A stretch of 64,000 bases of DNA from Alphaproteobacteria bacterium (GCA_016124635.1 WGNJ01000013.1:248001-312000); one strand, 5' to 3'. Counted from the first letter of the stretch, positions 50,263-59,251 are shown. The notes: generated by a model from the sequence alone, not told the origin. A program made the numbers and translations.

Positions 50263-50384
50263 CGTGCCTAGCCTCCAGTTCTCAAACCTGCAAGCCACAT
50301 CGCATCGGAAGTGCAAGGGCCCTGCGGGAAGAAGAGCCTACCGGGCGATCGCAAGCTTGTTAATGCCGGTTTCGGCGATCTCGT

Positions 50385-50520
50385 GCCATAGCGCTGTGCG
50401 GCGGCCGAACGGCGGCTCTGGCGCGCTAGGTGGCCAACAGCGCTCTTGACAAAGCGTTGCGAAAAAAGCAATACGATTGCATCGCGCTCGCTTGGGTGAG
50501 TGCCGCTCATTGAACACGTG
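50385..50520. repeat. Dispersed repeat, copy 2 of a pair
   Basis: It matches 44079-44186 (GCCATAGCGCTG, CGGCCGAACGGCGGCTCTGG, CCAACAGCGCTCTTGACAA, GTGCCGCTCATTGAA), with about 28 bp of extra sequence around 50468-50496. Confidence 0.7.
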
Positions 50521-50758
50521 AATAGGTACCGGTCACCCCGCCTGAGCATGCGCTCTCGCTAACGGGACGAACCGGCGCGGCCACCTCTTACTCTCGTCGT
50601 GACCAGGCCTTGTGCGACCTTCATCCGTCACGCGTGCGAACTTCCGTGACGCTATTTCCGGCTGGAAACAGCCATTGTGCGAATGTGCGAACTTGATTGA
50701 GTGACGCAGGCGCCGTCTCGCCGTTGCCCGCTCTCGTGTATGCACACCGTGTGAGGAT

Positions 50759-50803
50759 ATGTAGCGGATAAAACCGCGCAGTTCCGCCGATGTAGCGGAT
50801 AAA
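50759..50803. repeat. Two 14-bp direct repeats, possible transposon end
   Basis: ATGTAGCGGATAAA occurs at 50759-50772 and again at 50790-50803, 31 bp apart, the second followed by CGGGGACA. Evenly spaced transposase sites of this kind are seen at ends of IS21-type elements. No transposase is nearby, so this could be a solo end or a regulator site. Confidence 0.4.
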
Positions 50804-50876
50804 CGGGGACATGGGTGTGTCTCCTTGCTGGCTCGCCTAACCAATGGCAACACCGAGTGCGCGACGTCAGCTAGGG

Positions 50877-51080
50877 TTATTGTCCCTTCGCAGCTGTGTC
50901 ACGCCACCATTTGCCGATCGCGATCGCGATCCCTCCGACAATCATCGCTATGACTCCGAGGTCCGAAGCAAATTCCCGCAATAAGACGCAGATCCCACCG
51001 AGCAGCGCAAACAGGCCGCCCATGACCATGATCAAGGTCCCGGCGAATTTCCGAGTCGCAGTGTCGTTCGTCTCAGGCAC
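50877..51080 (-). CDS. Small two-helix membrane protein, third gene of the Lgt-like/radical SAM operon
   Basis: GTG 51080 overlaps the radical SAM stop by eight bases. The 67-aa protein (PETNDTATRKFAGTLIMVMG, then GLFALLGGICVLL, then a second helix and a basic WWRDTAAKGQ end) shares the RKF.G...M...GLF...GG.C.L pattern with the array proteins at 32-33 kb. It may help the enzymes work at the membrane. Function unknown. Confidence 0.75.
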   Translation of the reverse strand: MPETNDTATRKFAGTLIMVMGGLFALLGGICVLLREFASDLGVIAMIVGGIAIAIGKWWRDTAAKGQ

Positions 51081-52518
51081 CTAGGCGATCTCGAATTCGT
51101 TCCACCAAATGCCGCCCAGGCGCACCCGCGCGGTAGAAGGTGTTGAACGTGTCGAACGGGTAGATCTTGCCGTCCGGTTCGACGAAATGGACGCAGCTCC
51201 GCTTCACGCCGCCGAGGTCGAAATTGAAGCGGTCCATGAACTGCACGATGACGACGCGAAAGGTCTGCTCGTAGGCGACCTCTTGCGGCACCGCCGCATC
51301 GGGCAGGCAGCACAGCACCGCGGCGAGCTTGTCGGACGTGTCCGCGGCCGCCGTCGACAGCGACAAGAGATCGAACATCCGCTTGCGCAGCTCGGGATAG
51401 GCTTCGAACGTCACCGTGTTCGGCGCCGCGTCGACCAGCACCTCGCGCGGGATGAGCGAGGTGATCGGCGCCACGCGTTTGCCCTCGCGCATGCCGTAGC
51501 CGATCGAGATCGCATCCGGATTGCAGGGCAGGGGGATCATATCGTCGAGCCCGAAGACGCCGGCTTTCGCCACCTCGCGGCGCACGTCCGAAAGCAGTAC
51601 GCGGTGGCGGTCCGCATCGAAGCTCTCGTTGCGGCCCGCGTCTTGGATCGGCTGAAACGTGACGCCGCGCACGCAGCGCCATTCGAGCGCGTGGCGCACG
51701 ATGTCGGCGACCTCGCCGTCGTTGACGCCTTTCTTCAGCGTCACTACCAGCGTCGTCGAGATGTTGTGCCTATCGAGCGCTTCGAGCGCTTGTTGCCGCA
51801 CGCTCCGCAAATCGGCGCCGCGCAACTCCATCAGCGCCTCGCGCTTGAGCGAGTCGAATTGGAGATAGACTTCGAAGCGCGGCATGTAGGTCGCGAGTCT
51901 CGCCGCGAAGTCGGGCTCACGCGCGATACGGATGCCGTTGGTGTTGATCATCAGATGCCGGATCGGCCGGCGTTTGGCCGCGTCCAGGATCTCGAAGAAT
52001 TGCGGATGGATCGTGGGCTCGCCGCCGGAGATCTGCACGAGATCGGGCTCGCCCTCGCTTGCGACGAGCGCGTCGAGCATCCGCTCGATCGTGGCGAGAT
52101 CGCGCGTTCCCGTTCGCTTGATCGAAGAGTCGGCAAAGCAAACGGGGCAGGTGAGATTGCACGCCTCGTTCACCTCGACGATCGCCAGGCACGAATGCTG
52201 CTCGTGATCGCTGCACAGGCCGCAGTCGTATGGGCAGCCGTGCTCCGTCTTCATCTGCGGTTTCAACGGCCGGTCGCCGGGCTTGATGTACGACTTGCAG
52301 CTTTGCCAGTAGGCGGCGTCCGATGAGATGCGCGTCTTCTGCACGCCGTGCTTCGCGCAGCGTTTCAGATAGAAGACGTCCTCGCCTTCGATCGTGACCT
52401 TCGCCGGCACGAGCTCGAGGCACGTCTCGCACAAGCTCGTCGTCTGCGAATGAAACAGATACGGCGCCACCTTCCGGATCGGCGCGGACGACAACGGCAG
52501 ATCGACCGGACGGTTCAT
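51073..52518 (-). CDS. Class D radical SAM enzyme, Tes/MJ0619-like
   Basis: The 481-aa protein has a Cys-rich N-terminus (C30, C33, C54, C74), the HGCPYDCGLC segment (C95, C99, C102), C110, and the radical SAM triad CNLTCPVC (C120, C124, C127), followed by SGGEPTIHPQ. This arrangement is that of the archaeal MJ0619/Tes group, whose members join or methylate isoprenoid or alkyl chains by radical chemistry. The frame stays open far upstream, but ATG 52518 overlaps the Lgt-like stop. It is not a known Lgt partner in textbook bacteria. Substrate in this organism is unknown. Confidence 0.85.
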   Translation of the reverse strand: MNRPVDLPLSSAPIRKVAPYLFHSQTTSLCETCLELVPAKVTIEGEDVFYLKRCAKHGVQKTRISSDAAYWQSCKSYIKPGDRPLKPQMKTEHGCPYDCGLCSDHEQHSCLAIVEVNEACNLTCPVCFADSSIKRTGTRDLATIERMLDALVASEGEPDLVQISGGEPTIHPQFFEILDAAKRRPIRHLMINTNGIRIAREPDFAARLATYMPRFEVYLQFDSLKREALMELRGADLRSVRQQALEALDRHNISTTLVVTLKKGVNDGEVADIVRHALEWRCVRGVTFQPIQDAGRNESFDADRHRVLLSDVRREVAKAGVFGLDDMIPLPCNPDAISIGYGMREGKRVAPITSLIPREVLVDAAPNTVTFEAYPELRKRMFDLLSLSTAAADTSDKLAAVLCCLPDAAVPQEVAYEQTFRVVIVQFMDRFNFDLGGVKRSCVHFVEPDGKIYPFDTFNTFYRAGAPGRHLVERIRDRLGA

Positions 52519-53252
52519 GGGGCTTGCGCTGCCTTTCGCTCGCTCGCGTTGCTGCGCGCGATCATCGCAACGCCGTAGGCGACAAGTCCAGCGCACATCA
52601 GGTGAAAATGATTGAACGGACCGATCAGCGTCGGGTACGGCTTCAGGAATTCCCACGCGAAACGCTGCGCGCCATAGACGATCGCTAGCCAATAGAAGCC
52701 GTTGCGCATCGCCCAATCCGCCCGTACGCGCAAGCCGAGGACGAATGCGACGAAGAAAAGCGCCATCGTCGCCGACTCGTAGATCTCGACCGGATGGCGC
52801 CCGATCCCGTCGCCGAGATCGACCGCCCAGGGCAGCGATGTCGGCACGCCGAACGTCTGATCCGGCAGGCCCGCGAACAAGCAGCCCCATCGCCCGACAG
52901 CGACGCCCGCCGCGAACGGCCCGACGAACACGATGCCGGTCGACTGCCTGATGCCGCGCGCGAGCTTGTAGAGCTCGACCGTGACGATCGCGCCGGCGAG
53001 CGCACCGGCGACCGAATGCGCCAGCGCGAACACGCCTTGTCCCCAAAAGGTGAAAGAGCCGGAGAGATAGGCGCCGATGACCGCGCCCACGACCAGCGAG
53101 GCGAAGTAGCCTCCGTCGGCGACGCGCGCGACTTGCGCCGTCACCTCTTTGAGCCGCCAGCGATAGAGCGTGATGCCGACGCTGAGCCCCGTCGCCCACG
53201 CGAGCCCGTCGAAGATCAGGTGGTAATGCGGATTGGTCGGAACAGCGATCAT
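52515..53252 (-). CDS. Prolipoprotein diacylglyceryl transferase (Lgt)-family membrane protein
   Basis: About seven hydrophobic helices are present. The segment AVGRWGCLFAGLPDQTFG with DLGDGIGRHPVEIYES is the Lgt-type core (Gly-Arg-x-Gly then Gly-loop, and later Arg-His-Pro-x-x-x-Tyr-Glu), and a His sits in ALAHSVAGALAG. The Asn of the E. coli GRIGNFING motif is replaced by Cys-Leu, so it may not be the housekeeping Lgt. Lgt transfers diacylglyceryl from phosphatidylglycerol to lipoproteins. It is coupled to the radical SAM gene (ATGA). ATG 53252 is the likely start, without clear Shine-Dalgarno. Confidence 0.83.
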   Translation of the reverse strand: MIAVPTNPHYHLIFDGLAWATGLSVGITLYRWRLKEVTAQVARVADGGYFASLVVGAVIGAYLSGSFTFWGQGVFALAHSVAGALAGAIVTVELYKLARGIRQSTGIVFVGPFAAGVAVGRWGCLFAGLPDQTFGVPTSLPWAVDLGDGIGRHPVEIYESATMALFFVAFVLGLRVRADWAMRNGFYWLAIVYGAQRFAWEFLKPYPTLIGPFNHFHLMCAGLVAYGVAMIARSNASERKAAQAP

Positions 53253-53339
53253 TCGTTTGGCGAGGTTGCAGCGCGAGTGAACAGCGATCAATCTGCCCAT
53301 GAAGCGCGCGCGGCACAATCAGGGGCAGAACTGACATCC

Positions 53340-54110
53340 GTGGAAACAAATGGCATCAGCGAATTCCGCGGTTTGGCCGACGCCGGGCGCGCCTACACCT
53401 ATGTGCTTTCGCGGCCGATCATATTGCTTCGCTCAATTGGATTGTGGTCCCTGCTGGCAATGGCCCAAGTCGTCGGGCTTGAAGTTCTGTTGGGATATGT
53501 TGACCTCGAAATCGTCGTCGCTCTCGTAGATGGCCTAACGATATTTGCTGCCGCCGCCGTCGCTGTAGCCTGGCACAGGTTTGTGCTGCTTGGGGTACCC
53601 ATGCCGGCGTTGCCTCTCGAAGCAACGAAGGCCGCAAGATACGCTCTGCTGTTCTGCCTACTTTCGGCCGCGGTTGCCCTTGTGCTGGGCGCCTTCATCA
53701 ACATGACGCTTGATCTGCCAGCCACAAATGAAACCAGGATAGTAGTGCTCGCGGTTGCGGCACTCATTGTTTTGGCGCTGCTCGCCGTTGTCGTCCGCTT
53801 CAGCCTCCGGCTGCCTGCGATCGCACTCGGTGATCATTCTTTGCGATTGGGCGCATCTTGGGTCGCAACGGCGCGCATATGGCCTGGGCTCTGGCGTGGC
53901 ACACTTCTCACGCTGTTGCCGAGTTTGTTCGCTCTTCCGGCGCTGAGCGATATGATGGATGAGAATTCGACGCCGGCCGACACGGCGGCGATATTGCTGA
54001 TCTACGATGTGGCGGCCTTCACCTTTGCGGCGATTTTCGCGGGCTTTCTGTCGTTCGCATATCGAGCCGCCTTTCCGTCGAATCGGCAAGTTGAGTCAAT
54101 ATTCGAGTAG
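53340..54110 (+). CDS. Multi-helix membrane protein of unknown function
   Basis: From GTG 53340 (VETNGISEFRGLADAGRAYT) the protein has about 256 aa and six hydrophobic helices, with a conserved-looking AWHRFVLLG segment. The frame extends far upstream across the divergent Lgt-like gene, but only this part is membrane-protein-like. The start lies 87 bp from the divergent Lgt-like ATG, so the promoters are shared. Confidence 0.75.
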   Translation: METNGISEFRGLADAGRAYTYVLSRPIILLRSIGLWSLLAMAQVVGLEVLLGYVDLEIVVALVDGLTIFAAAAVAVAWHRFVLLGVPMPALPLEATKAARYALLFCLLSAAVALVLGAFINMTLDLPATNETRIVVLAVAALIVLALLAVVVRFSLRLPAIALGDHSLRLGASWVATARIWPGLWRGTLLTLLPSLFALPALSDMMDENSTPADTAAILLIYDVAAFTFAAIFAGFLSFAYRAAFPSNRQVESIFE

Positions 54111-54129
54111 CAAGCGGAGATAGGGAGCC

Positions 54130-54357
54130 ATGCGATTGCTGTTCGGTTGGGTTTTCGTTTGCACCGCGATGCTGGGCCTGCCGATCCTCTATTACTATCG
54201 CCCGCCGCTGACCTGGATGGACCGCTTCGGCATGATGACGCAGGTTCGCTTCGCCTATATTCCCGAGCCCTACTTTCAGATCGCGATGGTGATCGTCGCG
54301 CTGACCGGCGCCTTCGGCGTCATCCTAATTGCCGCCAGCCGCACGCAGCGGCCGTGA
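54130..54357 (+). CDS. Small two-helix membrane protein
   Basis: The ATG at 54130 follows GGAGATAGGGAGCC. The 75-aa protein has an N-terminal helix (LLFGWVFVCTAMLGLPILYYY), a loop with Asp-Arg-Phe-Gly and Pro-Glu-Pro, and a second helix. It lies 19 bp after the upstream gene on the same strand and probably shares its operon. Function unknown. Confidence 0.72.
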   Translation: MRLLFGWVFVCTAMLGLPILYYYRPPLTWMDRFGMMTQVRFAYIPEPYFQIAMVIVALTGAFGVILIAASRTQRP

Positions 54358-54370
54358 GCCACGTGATGTG

Positions 54371-55624
54371 CTACTCGGCAGGCGCCTGCGCTGTCGCCGG
54401 CTTTGTGGCCCACCAGGCGAAGGCGAATGCGCACACGAGCAGGAACGCTGCGAGATAGAACGGCGCGCCCGGCACATGCACCGGCGATGCCGGATCGATC
54501 GCGCGCGCGAAAACCTGCGTGTAGAGGCCCGGCGAGATGATCGACGCGAGACCCATGAGGCTCGCGAGCGCGCCTTGCAGCTGTCCCTGCATATGCGGAT
54601 CGACGCTGTGCGTCATCTCGGTCTGCGCCGCCGGTCCGTAGATGCCCCAAAGTGCCGCGACCGGAATTGCGACCCACACCCATTCCTCCGTCGGACCCAC
54701 GGCGTAAAGCAGGAAACCGATGATGCCGAACGAAAGCCCGGTGAGGATCGAGCGCCGCGTCCCCAAGGCTTTGACCACCGGCCCGACGAGCCCGCCGTTC
54801 ACGATGATGCTCATGACGCCGACGACCGCGAGCGCAATTCCGACCATGCGTGGCGTCCAACCGTAGCGGTACTGCGCGAACCACACGAAGATCGCCGGAT
54901 AGACGTTGTGTCCGATCAGATAGAAGAAGTTCGCCGTCGCAAGCCCGGCGACCTTTCGGCTGGAGGCGAGGAGATTGAGCGATCCGATCGGATTGGCGCG
55001 CAGGATCGAGAACTTCATGCGCCGCTCGGGCGGCAGCGACTCCGGCAGAATGAAGTAGCCGTAGAGCGCGTTCAGCAGCCCCAGCCCCGCCGCCACCCAA
55101 AACGGCAGCCTCGGATCGAACGAGCCGAGATACCCGCCGAGCGCGGGTCCGAGCACGAACCCGACGCCGAAGGCCGCGCCCATGAGCCCGAAGGCGGCTG
55201 GCCGCTTCTCGACCGGTGTCACGTCGGCGATATAAGCGTTCGCCGTCGAGAAGCTTGCCGCCGTCGCGCCCGAGATCAGCCGGCCGACGACGAGCCACCA
55301 CAAGTTCGGCGCCACCGCCATCAACACGTAGTCGAGCGCAAGACCGATCATCGAAAAGAGCAGCACCGGCCGTCGCCCGAAATGATCCGACAGCGCGCCT
55401 TGGACCGGCGTGCAGAGGAACTGCATCACGGCCCAGCCGACGCCCATGTAGCCGCCGATCTCGACCGCGCGAGGCAAGTCGTCGCCGAGGAAACCTTTGA
55501 TCAGGTCTGGCCAAACGGGAATGCCGACGCCCATCGCCAGCACGTCGAGCATCAGCACGAAGAAGATGAAGATGACCCCGGCGCGCCGCCCGTCGCCGGC
55601 CGCGGCCGCTTCGCTGTCACTCAT
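54371..55624 (-). CDS. TCR/Tet-type MFS drug exporter
   Basis: The 417-aa protein has 12 helices. Motif A of drug:H+ antiporters is GALSDHFGRRPVLL after helix 2, and motif C is GAAFGVGFVLGPALGG in helix 5; Asp in VLMLDVLAMGVGIPVWPD matches the TetA-type first helix. It pumps a hydrophobic drug, possibly tetracycline, out of the cytosol. No regulator gene is adjacent. Resistance is a family-level guess and not shown. Confidence 0.9.
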   Translation of the reverse strand: MSDSEAAAAGDGRRAGVIFIFFVLMLDVLAMGVGIPVWPDLIKGFLGDDLPRAVEIGGYMGVGWAVMQFLCTPVQGALSDHFGRRPVLLFSMIGLALDYVLMAVAPNLWWLVVGRLISGATAASFSTANAYIADVTPVEKRPAAFGLMGAAFGVGFVLGPALGGYLGSFDPRLPFWVAAGLGLLNALYGYFILPESLPPERRMKFSILRANPIGSLNLLASSRKVAGLATANFFYLIGHNVYPAIFVWFAQYRYGWTPRMVGIALAVVGVMSIIVNGGLVGPVVKALGTRRSILTGLSFGIIGFLLYAVGPTEEWVWVAIPVAALWGIYGPAAQTEMTHSVDPHMQGQLQGALASLMGLASIISPGLYTQVFARAIDPASPVHVPGAPFYLAAFLLVCAFAFAWWATKPATAQAPAE

Positions 55625-55730
55625 ACGCGGCTCCAGATCGCCCGTCCTTAAATTCGTTGCGCATCGTCACGAAGATATCGTCTTTGGGTCAAGCGTGAGA
55701 CGTGGAAAAAGGCCGGTCTGCCTCGGCGGT

Positions 55731-56240
55731 TCAACTCATTTTCGAAAATGCTGGAGGATATGTTGCATCCCACGCACGTTTGCCGAGCGCTCCCGGTTGC
55801 AATTCGAGCGCCTGAAAACCGTCGCCGGAATAGGGCGCCTGCAACAACCGGGCGAGCAGCGCCGAAAAGCCGAAGCGCGCGTAATAGGCGGGATCGCCAA
55901 GTACGACGATGAGTTCGACGTTGAGCGCCTGCAGTCGGCGCAATCCGTCTTGAACGAGCGCTTGACCGATGCCTTGCCGCTGATGCGTCGGCAGTACCGC
56001 GAGCGGTGCCAGTGCGGCGGCGCGAAGCTCGCGATCGATCGAGCGCACGCTGAGCCGTGAAAAGGCGACGTGCCCGACGATGCCCGCGCCCTCACGCTCG
56101 GCCACCACTTCGAGCAGCATGTCGCCGTCGGCGCGCAGATCCGCGATGAGCTTCACCTCATCCTCGCCTGCGAAGGCGCGCCGCACGACAAACGCGATGC
56201 GCTCATCGTCGCCGTCTCGCCGCTCACGCAAATCGATCAT
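55731..56240 (-). CDS. GNAT-family N-acetyltransferase
   Basis: The 169-aa protein has the acetyl-CoA-binding motif LAVLPTHQRQGIGQALVQDG (Q/RxxGxG/A) and a C-terminal strand-helix with ARFGFSALL. It resembles the YhbS-type subgroup. Substrate unknown. Confidence 0.9.
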   Translation of the reverse strand: MIDLRERRDGDDERIAFVVRRAFAGEDEVKLIADLRADGDMLLEVVAEREGAGIVGHVAFSRLSVRSIDRELRAAALAPLAVLPTHQRQGIGQALVQDGLRRLQALNVELIVVLGDPAYYARFGFSALLARLLQAPYSGDGFQALELQPGALGKRAWDATYPPAFSKMS

Positions 56241-56280
56241 GCGCGCATGTTGTCCTTCGAGCCTGGGCGTGGAAAGAGAG

Positions 56281-56691
56281 CTAGGCCGCAGCGATTAGAC
56301 GAACCGCATCGCGCACGATTGCATTGTGGTCGAACGCCAACCTCAGCTTGCGCCACGTGGGCATGAAGGCGGCCGTTGCCGCATCGTCGCCACCACGCAC
56401 ACGACGGCCACGTGACACTACTGCAACGTAAGCGATCGAGATTGTGTGGCCGCGCGGGTCGCGCTTGGGGTTGGAGTAGACGCCGACGAGATGCATCTGC
56501 CCAACCTTTAGGCCGGTCTCTTCGCGCAGTTCGCGTCGGGCAGCCGCCTCGATCGTTTCGCCGTACTCCACAAATCCGCCGGGCAAAGCATACTTGCCCT
56601 GAAAGGGCTGATTTTTGCGCTGGATGAGCAACAAGTGGCCTTCACTGTTGAAGACTACGAAATCGACAGCGATTGCCGATTGTTTATGCAT
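56281..56691 (-). CDS. Nudix hydrolase
   Basis: The 136-aa protein carries a complete Nudix box, GX5EX7REUXEEXGU, from GGFVEYGE to RRELREETGL. Such enzymes hydrolyse nucleoside diphosphates linked to another moiety with Mg2+. The start ATG is followed by HKQSAIAVDFVVFNSEGHLL. Neighbour is a GNAT gene on the same strand with a 40-bp gap. Substrate unknown. Confidence 0.92.
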   Translation of the reverse strand: MHKQSAIAVDFVVFNSEGHLLLIQRKNQPFQGKYALPGGFVEYGETIEAAARRELREETGLKVGQMHLVGVYSNPKRDPRGHTISIAYVAVVSRGRRVRGGDDAATAAFMPTWRKLRLAFDHNAIVRDAVRLIAAA

Positions 56692-56921
56692 TGCGCACCA
56701 GCACTAGCTTAGAGATCTCAAACGTTAACCAAGTGTTAATACTTGGCCCCCGCGCAGTTAACAGCTTGTTCACCATCACCAGCGAAGTTGTAAATGCCAG
56801 CTGCGACGAGCATCGAGCATTCTCCAGGTTTCGACCATCTGATATAGCGCTTGGATGCGACGTCGCGATGGGCAGGATTGTTTGCGTCGCGAGCGTCTCG
56901 CTGCGTTTTTGGGGGCCTTAA

Positions 56922-58370
56922 ATGCTCGCCTATGAGGAACTGAAAGGCTCAACCGGCCGGCAAATATTCTTTCGGCCCAAGCGTTACGATGCGACGGAGC
57001 TTTTCGCAGGCATCCCCCCGAAGGTTCGGCTGAAATCGTCGACCTACCGCCTGCACAACATTTCGATGACCGGTATCGCCGCCGTCGCGAACCAAACCGT
57101 CGAAGATAAGTTCGAGCCAGGCGAAACCGTTCCGCTTCAGGTCATGCAAGCCGGTTTGGTCGTCTTCGAAGGTCGCGCCAAGATCTGCCGCAACGAAAAG
57201 ACGGTGTTCGGCTCGACGGTCGCGTTGAGCTTGCTCGACGGCGTCGTCGATTTTCATTCGCTTCTCCGCCGGAACGCGCAGGCGCGCATCTCCCAACAGC
57301 TTGCGCTGCTTGAGCCGCAAGCCTCCAGTCTCATATTGCCTGAGTATCGCGCGCATTGCGCCGACGTGCTCCGATTCCTACGCTCCTATCGTGCCGTGAT
57401 CGAGGCGAGCACCACGGGTTACAGCGGCGGGCGCGGTCTCGATCCGAACGATGCCTACGCCATGTGCGAGGAACGCATGGTGCCGCAGTGGCGCACGCTA
57501 TGGCGCACCGGCAATCAGCTGGTGCGTCCGGCCATGGCCGACAAGAAGATCCTGGAAGCGACCAAGGAATACTCCGAACTCGTCGTGACGCCGGAGCTTT
57601 GCGCGGGACCGATGTGGCACCGCAGTTACTTCAAGCCGGCGGGTTATCCCGGCGACTTCGAGATCATGAACTACGTCTACGATTGGCAGCGCGAAGGCGC
57701 CGACGTCTATGGCCAACTCCTGCACCGCGTCGGCCTCGAGGTCGCGGAGTGCATCGCCACGCGCATGCATGTGGTGCGCAAGGTAATCGGCGACGTCGTG
57801 CGTGCCCGCGCCAACGGCAAGCCGGCGCGCGTCATGAGCCTCGGCTGCGGTTCGGCGCGAGAGGTGCAGCTCTATCTCGAGGACCAGTCGGTTCCCGACG
57901 CGCCTGTCGAGTTCACGCTCGTCGATCAGGAGCAAGGCGCGCTCGCCTACGCCTATGAGAAGTGCTACCCGCGAACGGTCGCCGACAAGCCGGGCGCCAA
58001 GGTCCGCGCGCTCAACGTGTCGTTCACCGAAGTTCTGCGCGGCGGACTCTGGCTCGACGAGATGGGGCCGCAGGATTTGATCTACTCCGTCGGCCTCATC
58101 GACTACCTCATCGACCGGCGCGCCAAGGCTCTCGCGACCCGCTTGTATGATCGTCTGGCGCCCGGGGGGCTGCTCATCATCGGCAACATGAACGAGGTGG
58201 AGTTGTCCAACCTCTGGCCGATGGAATTCCTCACCGACTGGCATCTCTTCTATCGCACCGACGCCGAGATGCTGGCCTGGGCGGACGGAATGCAGGACAA
58301 AGAGCGGGCCTGGACGGAAACCGAGCCGACCGATCGCGTTCGTCTACTCTACGTCCGTAAAGCAGGCTGA
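56922..58370 (+). CDS. PilZ domain fused to a SAM-dependent methyltransferase
   Basis: The N-terminal 125 residues resemble a PilZ domain: LHNISMTGIAAVA matches the (D/N)xSxxG motif, with basic residues before it, though the RxxxR motif is imperfect. The C-terminal part (from about 250) is a class I methyltransferase with motif I VMSLGCGSARE, acidic FTLVDQEQGAL, and the late motif LAPGGLLIIGNMN. ATG 56922 has a GGGGG run upstream. If it binds c-di-GMP, methylation would be controlled by it. Target unknown. Confidence 0.85.
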   Translation: MLAYEELKGSTGRQIFFRPKRYDATELFAGIPPKVRLKSSTYRLHNISMTGIAAVANQTVEDKFEPGETVPLQVMQAGLVVFEGRAKICRNEKTVFGSTVALSLLDGVVDFHSLLRRNAQARISQQLALLEPQASSLILPEYRAHCADVLRFLRSYRAVIEASTTGYSGGRGLDPNDAYAMCEERMVPQWRTLWRTGNQLVRPAMADKKILEATKEYSELVVTPELCAGPMWHRSYFKPAGYPGDFEIMNYVYDWQREGADVYGQLLHRVGLEVAECIATRMHVVRKVIGDVVRARANGKPARVMSLGCGSAREVQLYLEDQSVPDAPVEFTLVDQEQGALAYAYEKCYPRTVADKPGAKVRALNVSFTEVLRGGLWLDEMGPQDLIYSVGLIDYLIDRRAKALATRLYDRLAPGGLLIIGNMNEVELSNLWPMEFLTDWHLFYRTDAEMLAWADGMQDKERAWTETEPTDRVRLLYVRKAG

Positions 58371-58485
58371 CGCGGGCTCAACCCGCAAACATTTTTGCGC
58401 AGGGTAAGTTCTGCTGTTGGCGTTGGTGCTGCGACGCCATCGAACAGGCGCGCGCCTGAGGGTCCATCGCAATCCCAAAAAAGAA

Positions 58486-58507
58486 GCGGGCCCCGAAGGG
58501 GGCCCGC
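58486..58507 (-). terminator. Intrinsic terminator of the first barrel gene
   Basis: GCGGGCCCC and GGGGCCCGC form a 9-bp stem with a GAAG loop; on the minus strand it is followed by TTCTTTTTT. It lies 26 bp after the stop of the gene ending at 58533. Confidence 0.88.
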
Positions 58508-58532
58508 CAGATGTGACCGAGATTTCACTCGA

Positions 58533-59240
58533 TCAATTCGTGTCGATGCTAAGCTCAAGCTGGACCGTATGGTCGTCGTGATCGAAGGTCACGGGCAGAA
58601 AACCGACGAAGACCTTGTTCTTGACGTCCGGCCCGCGGAAATAGCGATAGCCGACGCCGAGACGAACGCCGTCTTGGATTTCGTAGTTGAGCCCGGCACC
58701 GAGCTGCCACGCAAATCCCGATTCTTCCCGAGAGAAGCTCGTGAACGCACCGGCCCCGCCGGAGCTCGTGAACGTCGGGCTGAACGCGCCGTCCACTTTG
58801 GTGCGCGCCCAACCGATGCCGCCGCCGAGATAGGGCGTCCACTTCCGCCCCAGGTCGATGTCGTACCAGACGTTGGCCATCACCGAGAACTTGGACTCGT
58901 GCGCATTGATCACACCGGAGGAGAAGCCGGACGAGAAAGTGGTCGCCGCCCAACGGCCCTTCTCTTTGTTGCGGCGATACCCTGCTTCGACCTCGGCACG
59001 CAATCCGTGCACCCACTGGTCGAGGTGCACACCGATCGCGCCCGAAAGTGCAAATCCGGTTTCGGAATTTTGATGATACGACGTGAACGAGCCGGAGGAA
59101 GAGGTGAATCCTGACTTGTCGTTCGCAAGCCAGTTCGCACCGCCGGCGATCGAGATGTAGAAGTCGCCGGCCTGAGCCTGGCTGACGGATGCCATGACAG
59201 CGAGCGCCGATGACGCAAGCAGCGTTCGTTTATTGAACAT
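58533..59240 (-). CDS. Outer-membrane beta-barrel protein, twin 1
   Basis: ATG 59240 has CAGGAG upstream and starts a signal peptide (MFNKRTLLASSALAVMASVSQAQA). About 210 residues of amphipathic strands with Gly-aromatic alternation follow, ending in Thr-Val-Gln-Leu-Glu-Leu-Ser-Ile-Asp-Thr-Asn. It resembles the OmpA/OprG-like 8-stranded barrels (FADLGVGYRYF-like LGVGYRYFRGPDVKN). The twin at 60166 shares all segments. Substrate or function unknown. Confidence 0.88.
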   Translation of the reverse strand: MFNKRTLLASSALAVMASVSQAQAGDFYISIAGGANWLANDKSGFTSSSGSFTSYHQNSETGFALSGAIGVHLDQWVHGLRAEVEAGYRRNKEKGRWAATTFSSGFSSGVINAHESKFSVMANVWYDIDLGRKWTPYLGGGIGWARTKVDGAFSPTFTSSGGAGAFTSFSREESGFAWQLGAGLNYEIQDGVRLGVGYRYFRGPDVKNKVFVGFLPVTFDHDDHTVQLELSIDTN

Positions 59241-59251
59241 GCGTTTCTCCT

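Larger units (their letters stand above)
50263..50876. other. Gene-free region with repeat elements
   Basis: The 614-bp gap holds the second copy of the dispersed repeat (50385-50520) and two direct repeats at 50759-50803. I see no credible protein or RNA gene. Confidence 0.55.

Noticed and set aside
51073..53349. A single 758-codon frame joining the radical SAM gene with upstream sequence
   Set aside because: The first ~280 codons lie over the Lgt-like gene in a different frame and lack domain sense; an ATG at 52518 overlaps the Lgt-like stop.
54276..55514. A 412-codon minus-strand frame within the MFS gene
   Set aside because: It is an out-of-frame shadow of the transporter, which has motif A, motif C and 12 helices.
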